Source of the DNA: Candidatus Gastranaerophilales bacterium
Lineage (GTDB): Bacteria > Cyanobacteriota > Vampirovibrionia > Gastranaerophilales > Gastranaerophilaceae
DNA: 6,467 nt
Reading direction: 5' to 3'
Assembly (NCBI GenBank): GCA_900769645.1
Contig: CAAGHI010000027.1
Span: 1-6,467 of the forward strand
Under the pieces are notes generated by a model. It made no database searches and was not told the DNA's origin. It worked only from the letters and a program-made list of their open reading frames with translations. Every line of letters begins with the position of its first letter. Within the stretch, counting starts at the first letter, position 1. Below are positions 1 to 4,080 of this stretch, piece after piece. Made by a program: the position numbers and the translations under genes.

Positions 1-77
1 CCCAAAATGTGGTTATAGTCACACTAATTTTTAATGAACAATCCACCTGTTAAAAGTGAACTTTATGTAGCCTAGGA

Positions 78-109
78 AAATGGTAGAATTAACTCAATTC
101 TTACCATTT
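78..109. repeat. Hairpin inside the IS end
   Basis: AAATGGTA-GAATT (78-90) pairs with AATTC-T-TACCATTT (96-109) through a five-base loop and one bulged T. Only short T stretches follow (115-119), so it is at best a weak AT-rich terminator. It may instead be part of the transposase binding region or may block transcription into the element. Confidence 0.4.
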
Positions 110-112
110 ACA

Positions 113-131
113 AATTTTTGTAAAAGTTGGG
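113..131 (+). repeat. 19-bp IS terminal repeat, left copy
   Basis: The 19 bases from AATTTTTG to AGTTGGG recur exactly at 6277-6295 in the same orientation. Read inward from the outer edge the end begins CCCAACTTTTAC. Both copies stop at the same base: the following bases are GTGG here and AAGA at the right copy. That marks the end of the element. Confidence 0.65.
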
Positions 132-272
132 GTGGAACTGTTTTTTGATGGTCTTATAGATAAAGCTGAAGCCATAAAAAGACTTCGTTTTGAAAAGCCT
201 AACTTGCAATTCTGTTTTAGATCTCAACTTGCCTTGTGTTGTCTTGCTTTTATAAAAGCCACCAGATTATAG
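132..272 (+). pseudogene. DUF3990 protein, C-terminal fragment
   Basis: An open frame of 46 codons ends at TAG 270-272 and has no credible start; GTG at 132 is simply the first codon after the IS junction. The peptide begins VELFFDGLIDKAEAIKRL and continues with RFEKPN and FRSQ. I recognise this as the usual C-terminus of DUF3990 proteins, an uncharacterised family related in fold to ADP-ribosyltransferases. The N-terminal part, which would carry the enzyme core, is missing. DUF3990 genes commonly sit directly beside DUF3791 genes, and one follows here at 288. Its SD-like AGAGGA (271-276) overlaps this stop codon, an operon arrangement. The break coincides with the IS end at 131, so the likely history is insertion followed by loss of the 5' part. 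Confidence 0.65.
229..256 (+). promoter_or_regulatory. Possible promoter for the DUF3791 gene
   Basis: TTGCCT (229-234) and TATAAA (251-256) are separated by 16 bp and lie about 30 bp before the ATG at 288. They fall inside the remnant DUF3990 frame, so the match may be chance. If real, it would let the orphan downstream gene be expressed despite the upstream IS. Confidence 0.3.
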
Positions 273-287
273 AGGATAGATACATAT

Positions 288-515
288 ATGGACGCAAATC
301 CAATCTTACTGCAAATGAAGTACTCAAGAGTAGTTGCTCTGTTGGCTAAAAAAGAACATATCTCCATGCGCAAAGCCTTAGATATTTTCTATAAGTCAAA
401 GCTCTACCCTCTTGTAAGTGAAGGCGTATCTGATATGCACTGCATGAGTGATGAATATCTTGTAGAAGAACTAATCGACGAAATTTCAAAATCAGGCTCT
501 AATGTGTCTAACTAA
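288..515 (+). CDS. DUF3791 family protein
   Basis: A 75-residue protein of the uncharacterised DUF3791 family, whose members are about this length. The family pattern is visible: MKYSRVVALLAKK near residues 10-22, a central ALDIFYKSKLYPLVSEG (about 30-46) and the DMHCMSDEYLVEELIDEI signature (about 49-66). There is no signal peptide or membrane segment, so it is probably cytosolic. The start at 288 has AGAGGA 11 bases upstream. Family genes usually accompany DUF3990, and here only a 46-codon DUF3990 stump remains just upstream. This copy is therefore an orphan: its reading frame is intact but its partner is lost. A toxin-antitoxin-like or regulatory role for the pair is sometimes inferred from context; nothing in this sequence proves it. 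Confidence 0.8.
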   Translation: MDANPILLQMKYSRVVALLAKKEHISMRKALDIFYKSKLYPLVSEGVSDMHCMSDEYLVEELIDEISKSGSNVSN

Positions 516-633
516 GCTTCTTCCTATTGAGCATTTAACATCTGATTAGTTTGTTTTCGTAAATTTACAGTCACAAAAACTTTCTAAAAACTAACTCAAT
601 TCTCTTAAAAACTCTCAATTTTTAGCAGAATTT

Positions 634-666
634 GGCAATATCTTGAAAAGATAGTGCCTATTTTTT
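634..666 (+). terminator. Rho-independent terminator after DUF3791
   Basis: GGCA (634-637) pairs with TGCC (655-658), and TATCTT (639-644) pairs with AAGATA (648-653), with one A/G mismatch between the stems and a GAA loop. TATTTTTT (659-666) follows directly. It lies 119 bp after the DUF3791 stop and 53 bp before the hydrolase ATG, so it separates the two units. The rest of 516-718 shows only AT-rich sequence and a possible SD (AAAGGA, 706-711) for the next gene. Confidence 0.7.
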
Positions 667-718
667 GCTTTTTACTGTTCTAAAGTACATGTATACAAAA
701 TACATAAAGGAACATTTT

Positions 719-1805
719 ATGAAAGCAAAAGTGTTAGCCCCATCTTGTAGCAACTATGCTGCTTACACTAGCAGTCAACTCATCCTAAGCTAAAGATTCA
801 CAAGCTCCAACTTTAACCATAGACACATCTTCTCTATCCGAAAAATGGGATAAAGCTTTTCCTGAGGATAAAAGAGCTCATCACCACAAAGTTATTCTCT
901 ACAATCGCTTTGGCATCACCATGGAAGGTGATCTCTATACTCCTGCTAATATGAAAAAAGGAGATAAGCTAAGAGCTTTAGCTGATACAGGTCCATATGG
1001 TGCCGTAAAAGAACAGTTATCAGGTCGTTATGCTCAGGGAATGGAAGCTCGTGGCTTTATTGCTTTAGCTATTGATCCTGCTTTTACTGAATAAAGTGGC
1101 GGAGAGCCTAGAAACATTTCCTCCCCAGAACTTAATACAGAAGATTTTTTAGCAGCTGTTGATTACATACTGAATAATGAAAACGTAGCTGATGGCAAAG
1201 TCGGTATCATTGGCATCTGCGGGTTTGGTGGTTTTGCGTTAAATGCAGCAGCTCAAGATCCTAGAATCAAAGCAATCGTTACCTCAACCATGTACGACAT
1301 GACAAGAGTCATGGCAAATGGCTATTTTGATGAAGGTAAGTCTCCTGAAGAATTAAAAGCGTATAGACAGAAAGCAAGAGCTCAAATTGCAGCAGAACGT
1401 ACTATTGATTATAAGAACGATACTTATGCAATGGCAGAAAGTGTCCCTGTTAAGGTAACTCCTGATATGCCTCAGTTTGTTAAGGACTACTCTAACTTTT
1501 ATGAAACAAAATTAGGCTACCATGAAAGATCATATGGATCTACATCAGGTGCTACTGTAACCTCAGCAGCAACCTTCATGAACATGCCAATTCTGTCATA
1601 TGCTGATGAAATTGAAACACCTGTACTGATGATACATGGTGAAAAAGCCCACTCAAGATATTTTTCTGAAGACGCATTCAAAAAGCTAAAAGGTGATAAC
1701 AAAGAACTGTACATCGTACCTAACGCAGTACATACAGATCTTTACTACAAGATGGATGTAATACCTTTTGATAAGATCGAAACTTTCTTTGAAATGAATC
1801 TTTAA
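719..1805 (+). pseudogene. Secreted alpha/beta hydrolase, disrupted
   Basis: Reassembled, the frame encodes about 360 residues: a signal peptide, then an alpha/beta hydrolase of the dienelactone-hydrolase/YcjY-like type. The nucleophile elbow is GICGFGG with Cys at 1218-1220; the acid is probably Glu 1641-1643 in HGEKAHS, and the base His 1731-1733 in NAVHTD. I recall Cys in this position as usual for the subfamily. Three lesions are visible. ATG 719 (SD AAAGGA, 7 bases away) reads MKAKVLAP, then a one-base shift near 735-743 is needed to enter the hydrophobic LVATMLLTLAV. An in-frame TAA lies at 786-788, at the likely signal-peptide end, and another TAA at 1092-1094 replaces a codon in the conserved TE-SGGEPR stretch. 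From 1095 to the stop at 1803-1805 the frame is clean. The lesions look recent because the rest is well conserved. An internal start at 1290 would lack the nucleophile. Confidence 0.85.
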
Positions 1806-1817
1806 ATGAGAGCTAAA

Positions 1818-1858
1818 TGCAACTGATTAAGGCAGAACCTCGTGGCTCTGTAGTTGTA
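1818..1858 (+). terminator. Hairpin after the hydrolase, possible terminator
   Basis: CAGAACC (1833-1839) and GGCTCTG (1844-1850) form a stem with one A/C mismatch and a TCGT loop. Outer arms TGCAACT (1818-1824) and AGTTGTA (1852-1858) extend it. The T content afterwards is modest (TTTGATTAG), so termination may be inefficient. The core CCTCGTGGCTCTG is shared with the hairpin at 2958-2977. The remainder of the 1806-2078 gap, apart from the promoter region near 2012, shows nothing I can name. Confidence 0.45.
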
Positions 1859-2007
1859 TTTGATTAGTAATACTTATAACATCATGTAATATAGTTATTT
1901 CTTTAGAAAAAAACATTTAGTGATGTTAGCAGTATCAAAAATAACAAAACAATCAAGTTTAGATCGTAATGTCACTATAAATAGATATCACAATTTTTCA
2001 CTAAGTT

Positions 2008-2041
2008 TGTGTATAATGCTAAAAATATGGATTTTTACACA
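2008..2041 (+). promoter_or_regulatory. Promoter and dyads of the antitoxin-toxin operon
   Basis: A perfect TATAAT -10 box lies at 2012-2017, 62 bp before the antitoxin ATG; no good -35 box is seen 16-18 bp upstream. Two dyads overlap it: TGTGTA (2008-2013) with TACACA (2036-2041), and inside them TAAAAAT (2020-2026) with ATTTTTA (2031-2037). Dyads covering the -10 box and start site are typical operators for autorepressing toxin-antitoxin operons. That use here is inference. Confidence 0.5.
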
Positions 2042-2078
2042 CTTTGTAATTTAAATTTTACCTTTTAAGGAGACAATT

Positions 2079-2264
2079 ATGGCTATCCCGATTAAAGTAA
2101 TTCCTACATTGAAGGGAAAAGATGCTGAACGATTCTTAAAAGATGCGGAAGACACAGAGCTTAGATATAAACAAAAGAAAAAAGCAGGTTCACTAAGAGA
2201 TATCACTAAAGAGCCTAGCTATAAATTAATGAAAAAATTATCATCAAATATTCTGGTTTTGTAA
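2079..2264 (+). CDS. Probable antitoxin of a GNAT-toxin pair
   Basis: A 61-residue, lysine-rich protein starting MAIPIKVIPTLKGKDAERFL, with AAGGAG (2067-2072) six bases before the ATG. The stop (2262-2264) is only 3 bases before the ATG of the acetyltransferase, so the two are surely cotranscribed and probably translationally coupled. A small basic or charged protein ahead of a GNAT enzyme is the arrangement of antitoxin-toxin modules. The IxxIPTLxGKxAERF opening resembles small proteins that I recall upstream of the same GNAT family in gut bacteria. I cannot assign it to a named DNA-binding fold: there is no clear ribbon-helix-helix or helix-turn-helix by eye. If it is the antitoxin it would bind and neutralise the GNAT protein and may repress the dyad-rich promoter upstream. 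Confidence 0.6.
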   Translation: MAIPIKVIPTLKGKDAERFLKDAEDTELRYKQKKKAGSLRDITKEPSYKLMKKLSSNILVL

Positions 2265-2267
2265 CTC

Positions 2268-2891
2268 ATGAACATTTTAGATGACACTGACGTAATATTG
2301 GCTGAATTTAATGAAGAGCTCCAAAAAAGGAGCTCAATTTTTTCTTGTGGAAATACAGATTTAGATGATTTCTTTAATAATGAAGCTCTTATATATAAAG
2401 AAAGCCTAATGGGAAAAACTTACTGTTTTATAAAAAAACAGGATGACAATGTTAATCAAAATTCAGACCATACATTTACGATAGTGGCTGCTTTTACAGT
2501 ATCAAACGACAGTCTCAAAATTAGTGATCTTCCTAATAATAGAAAAAAGAAGATGACAGACAAAACGCACAAACATCTAAAACGTTATCCAGGCGTCCTT
2601 ATTGGCAGACTGGGAGTTAATAAAGACTTTTGTGGGAAAGGAATTGTAAGTGCCGTTTTAAATTATGTAAAAGATTGGTTTAGCGAGCCTGAAAATAAAA
2701 CAGGTTGTCGTTATGTAATTGTTGATGCACTTAATTCAGAGAAGGTACTAAAGTTCTACTTAAATAATGAATTTAAGTTTCTGTTTTCAAGTGAAAAACA
2801 AGAAGCTGAATATGAAAATAAAGAAAGTAAAGATACGGAAACTCCCCAAACTAGACTTATGTACTATGATCTTTTAGGTCTTTCTACGTAA
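2268..2891 (+). CDS. GNAT acetyltransferase, probable toxin
   Basis: A 207-residue member of the GCN5-related N-acetyltransferase superfamily, which uses acetyl-CoA. Visible features in order: FSCGNTDLDDFF (25-36), GKTYCF (49-54), a beta strand AAFTVSNDSLK (74-84), motif A around VLIGRLGVNKDFCGKG (110-125), and KFYLNNEFKFLF (162-173), where Tyr164 matches the usual general acid of the family. In motif A the R/Q-x-x-G-x-G pattern is altered to DFCGKG but both glycines remain. The acetyl-CoA-binding core plus a short upstream partner resembles the AtaT/TacT class, which acetylates aminoacyl-tRNA and stops translation. Activity on tRNA is inference; other GNATs have very different substrates. 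No strong SD precedes the ATG, which suggests coupling to the antitoxin stop 3 bases upstream. Codons 17-26 include a terminator-like hairpin. The tail (about 175-195) is highly charged. Confidence 0.75.
   Translation: MNILDDTDVILAEFNEELQKRSSIFSCGNTDLDDFFNNEALIYKESLMGKTYCFIKKQDDNVNQNSDHTFTIVAAFTVSNDSLKISDLPNNRKKKMTDKTHKHLKRYPGVLIGRLGVNKDFCGKGIVSAVLNYVKDWFSEPENKTGCRYVIVDALNSEKVLKFYLNNEFKFLFSSEKQEAEYENKESKDTETPQTRLMYYDLLGLST
2316..2343 (+). terminator. Terminator-like hairpin inside the toxin gene
   Basis: GAGCTCC (2316-2322) and GGAGCTC (2329-2335) are perfect complements around an A6 loop, and AATTTTTT (2336-2343) follows. This is the form of an intrinsic terminator, yet it lies in codons 17-26 of the GNAT gene. 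It could stop most transcripts just after the antitoxin and keep toxin output low. Translation coupled to the antitoxin may prevent it from folding. The function is inference. Confidence 0.55.
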
Positions 2892-2928
2892 AAGCATACT
2901 TTATTTTTATATTTTTCTTAGTAAAACA

Positions 2929-2941
2929 GGCATTCTATGCC
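2929..2941. repeat. Short hairpin GGCAT/ATGCC
   Basis: GGCAT (2929-2933) and ATGCC (2937-2941) form a five-base stem with a TCT loop, 38 bp after the GNAT stop. No T-run follows on the plus strand. On the minus strand it lies beyond the 2958-2977 hairpin and is followed by TGTTTTAC, so it may be a second, backup stop for the heat-shock gene. Confidence 0.35.
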
Positions 2942-2957
2942 ATGCTACAACAAAACA

Positions 2958-2977
2958 GCAGAGCCTCGTGGCTCTGC
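2958..2977 (-). terminator. Hairpin between GNAT and Hsp20, probable terminator
   Basis: GCAGAGCC (2958-2965) and GGCTCTGC (2970-2977) form a perfect 8-bp GC-rich stem with a four-base loop, midway between two converging genes. On the minus strand it is followed by TGTTTTGTTG, making it the likely terminator of the hsp20-type gene 73 bp upstream. It may also slow transcription coming from the GNAT side, where the following sequence is CCCTATCTATTTA. The 13-base core is shared with the hairpin at 1833-1850. Confidence 0.55.
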
Positions 2978-3050
2978 CCTATCTATTTATGAGAGTAAAC
3001 TATTGTGTTATGCGGTTGTAAGACTAAGCTTTAAAAGCTAGCACTTTTAA

Positions 3051-3515
3051 TTAGTGGATCTTAATTGAAGTTGAAGTCTTTGCATCTTTTGCTTTCATCA
3101 AGCAGATATCCAACTCACCATTTGCATAAGCTGCAGTAATATCTTTTGGATCAACATCTTCAAAATGAAAGCTACGCTCGTAAGTACCTTCTGAACGCTC
3201 ATGAACCATAAAGCCAAACTCATCTTTCTTGTTGCACTCTTTATGATGATCAGCTCTGATGGTTAAATCACCATTCTCAAAATCAACCTTGATGTCTTCT
3301 TTCTTTACACCTGGCATATCAGCCTTTAGCTGATAGCGGTCACCTAAATCTTTAATATCTACACGAGCATTGTCTGTTGCCATTGGAGTAAACATATTGT
3401 CAAAGTCTGCTAATGGACGGCTGAAGAAATCAAACAGTGTAGGTGCAAAGTTCTTATTAAAACCATCATTAACTCTTGCTAACATATTCTTATTGCAATT
3501 ATTCATGTTCTTCAT
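3051..3515 (-). CDS. Hsp20/alpha-crystallin small heat-shock protein
   Basis: A 154-residue small heat-shock protein, an ATP-independent holdase that binds unfolding proteins in the cytosol and passes them to DnaK/ClpB. The N-terminal arm (1-47) is rich in Asn and Phe, and the alpha-crystallin domain runs about 48-142. It contains YQLKADMPGVKKEDI (61-75), the strand VDFENGDLTIRA (77-88) and the family signature AAYANGELDICLMK (128-141). The C-terminal IKI (151-153) is the I-x-I anchor that docks into neighbouring subunits. I chose the ATG at 3515 because GAGGAGCT (3526-3519) sits just before it. A start 20 codons further upstream (3575) is open but would translate through the leader hairpin and lacks an SD. 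The gene stands alone, converging with the GNAT operon. Confidence 0.92.
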   Translation of the reverse strand: MKNMNNCNKNMLARVNDGFNKNFAPTLFDFFSRPLADFDNMFTPMATDNARVDIKDLGDRYQLKADMPGVKKEDIKVDFENGDLTIRADHHKECNKKDEFGFMVHERSEGTYERSFHFEDVDPKDITAAYANGELDICLMKAKDAKTSTSIKIH

Positions 3516-3526
3516 AAAAGCTCCTC

Positions 3527-3548
3527 GGATTGCTTCTTCTTGCAATCC
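3527..3548 (-). promoter_or_regulatory. Leader hairpin abutting the hsp20 SD
   Basis: In the minus-strand transcript GGATTGC (3548-3542) pairs perfectly with GCAATCC (3533-3527) around the loop AAGAAGAA, and the SD GAGGAGCT begins at the very next base. The stem does not itself cover the SD, so it is not a standard ROSE or fourU thermometer. It may place or stabilise the ribosome site, or protect the 5' end. Confidence 0.4.
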
Positions 3549-3562
3549 CTTTATTCTCTTTT

Positions 3563-3591
3563 CACACTTATACAAGTGTGGTCACTTCAAG
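3563..3591 (-). promoter_or_regulatory. Possible heat-shock promoter and dyad of hsp20
   Basis: Reading on the minus strand, CTTGAA (3591-3586) resembles the -35 element of sigma-32 promoters, and TATAAG (3572-3567) lies 13 bp downstream. The sigma-32 -10 consensus CCCCAT is not present, so the match is partial. A perfect dyad CACACTT (3580-3574) / AAGTGTG (3569-3563) surrounds the -10-like box and could be an operator or an RNA stem. Confidence 0.3.
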
Positions 3592-3720
3592 CTTTTTAAA
3601 GGGTATTTTTTAGTGATGAGTTTTATTTTCATATAGCAAAAATGAGCTTTAAAAACACGTTCTCAGACCACATATTGAAAGTGATTTCTTTGCTCTTTTG
3701 TATCCCTAATTTTCTTAAAA

Positions 3721-3801
3721 AGTTGGAAAAGTGGTCTGAATAAAGCATAATTCAGTTGGAAAAGTGGACAATTTTAGTTATTTTTAGTTGGAAAATTGGC
3801 A
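3721..3801 (+). repeat. Repeat block 1: three TTGGAAAA repeats
   Basis: Three 16-base direct repeats start at 3721, 3754 and 3786, spaced 33 and 32 bp. They read AGTTGGAAAA followed by GTGGTC, GTGGAC and TTGGCA. The spacing is close to three helical turns, so proteins bound to them would line up on one face. The last repeat is 63 bp before the ATG at 3849. Repeats 2-3 with their spacer align with repeats 5-6 of block 2, so the blocks are a duplication. Confidence 0.8.
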
Positions 3802-3817
3802 TTATTTTGTCTATGAT
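3788..3817 (+). promoter_or_regulatory. Promoter embedded in repeat block 1
   Basis: TTGGAA of the third repeat (3788-3793) serves as a -35-like box and TATGAT (3812-3817) as a -10 box, 18 bp apart, upstream of the truncated ATPase copy. The same layout recurs in block 2 with a 17-bp spacer and a perfect TATAAT, which supports a real promoter. Confidence 0.5.
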
Positions 3818-3848
3818 CTAGATAAACCAACTGTTATTTGCTCTTAGA

Positions 3849-4019
3849 ATGCTGACAAGAATTATAGATCAACTTTCAATCCACCATTTTGATACATCAA
3901 ATACAGCCTTACTAAAGATTTTCTCACAAAATACTACATTCAAGATTGAAAGAAGTTGGAATATTGGCAAAATTCAGTTCAAATTAGTTGGAAAAGAGGT
4001 CAATTTTATTCAAATTTAG
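3849..4019 (+). pseudogene. Truncated copy of the DUF4143 ATPase 5' end
   Basis: This 56-codon open frame begins MLTRIIDQLSIHHF. Over its first 22 codons it matches the intact ATPase at 4081: by hand 13 of 22 residues and 50 of 66 bases. Similarity stops after TALL, just where the intact protein enters its P-loop, so no ATPase function is possible. The next residues TTFKIE loosely resemble SIYKID near the C-terminus of the intact protein, which would fit one large internal deletion; this is weak. From about 3954 the frame simply reads through repeat block 2, using its fourth and fifth repeats as coding sequence, and stops at TAG 4017-4019. It is preceded by its own repeat block and promoter, so the unit duplicated was repeats plus gene. 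It could still be translated as a small peptide. Confidence 0.7.
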
Positions 4020-4034
4020 GTTGGAAAAATGGCA
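3954..4034 (+). repeat. Repeat block 2: three TTGGAAAA repeats
   Basis: Repeats start at 3954, 3986 and 4019, spaced 32 and 33 bp. They read AGTTGGAATATTGGCA, AGTTGGAAAAGAGGTC and GGTTGGAAAAATGGCA. The consensus over both blocks is GTTGGAAAAnTGG. The last copy is 62 bp before the ATPase ATG, matching the 63 bp of block 1. No further copies were seen elsewhere in the window on either strand. Confidence 0.8.
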
Positions 4035-4049
4035 ATTCATATCTATAAT
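4021..4049 (+). promoter_or_regulatory. Promoter of the ATPase gene within repeat 6
   Basis: TTGGAA (4021-4026) in the last repeat and TATAAT (4044-4049) are exactly 17 bp apart, 31 bp before the ATG. A protein binding the repeats would cover the -35 box, so the array probably controls this gene, either as an autorepressor site or through activation by the upstream copies. Confidence 0.6.
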
Positions 4050-4080
4050 TTAGATAAAATAAACTTTAAAGAGCTTTTAA

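Larger units (their letters stand above)
1..131. mobile_element. End of an insertion sequence (body outside window)
   Basis: The last 19 bases (113-131) are identical to the outer end of the transposase remnant at 6277-6295, so 131 is taken as the IS boundary. Immediately beyond it the reading frame of a broken DUF3990 gene begins, as expected for an insertion junction. Inside the boundary there is an AT-rich dyad: TTTACAAA (107-114) pairs with TTTGTAAA (117-124), and a longer imperfect hairpin spans 78-109. The bases inside the last 19 do not resemble those of the right-hand copy, so this may be the opposite end of the same IS type, facing right. In that case a transposase would run leftward. 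The only open minus-strand frame here starts with GTG at 46-44 and is too short to identify. No gene is called in 1-131. Confidence 0.5.

Noticed and set aside
1..46. Minus-strand partial gene starting GTG at 46
   Set aside because: Only 15 codons are visible, with no convincing SD and no recognisable motif; mentioned only as a possible transposase start.
1517..1714. Minus-strand open frame of 65 codons
   Set aside because: It lies opposite the conserved hydrolase coding sequence and has no SD or recognisable protein features.
3516..3575. Longer Hsp20 start adding 20 residues
   Set aside because: The extra codons cover the leader hairpin and the SD itself; GAGGAGCT just before the ATG at 3515 fits better, as does the usual family length.
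3370..3636. Plus-strand open frame of 88 codons
   Set aside because: It lies opposite the Hsp20 gene and its leader, and the peptide is a low-complexity hydrophobic shadow.
3721..4034. CRISPR-like regular spacing of 32-33 bp
   Set aside because: The repeats are only about 13-16 bp and degenerate, there are three per block, the spacers of the two blocks resemble each other, and no cas gene is present. The array is a promoter duplication.
3721..4034. Iteron-type replication origin
   Set aside because: The repeats are iteron-like, but there is no Rep protein, DnaA box or separate AT-rich melting region that I can support. The overlap with a -35/-10 promoter explains them better.
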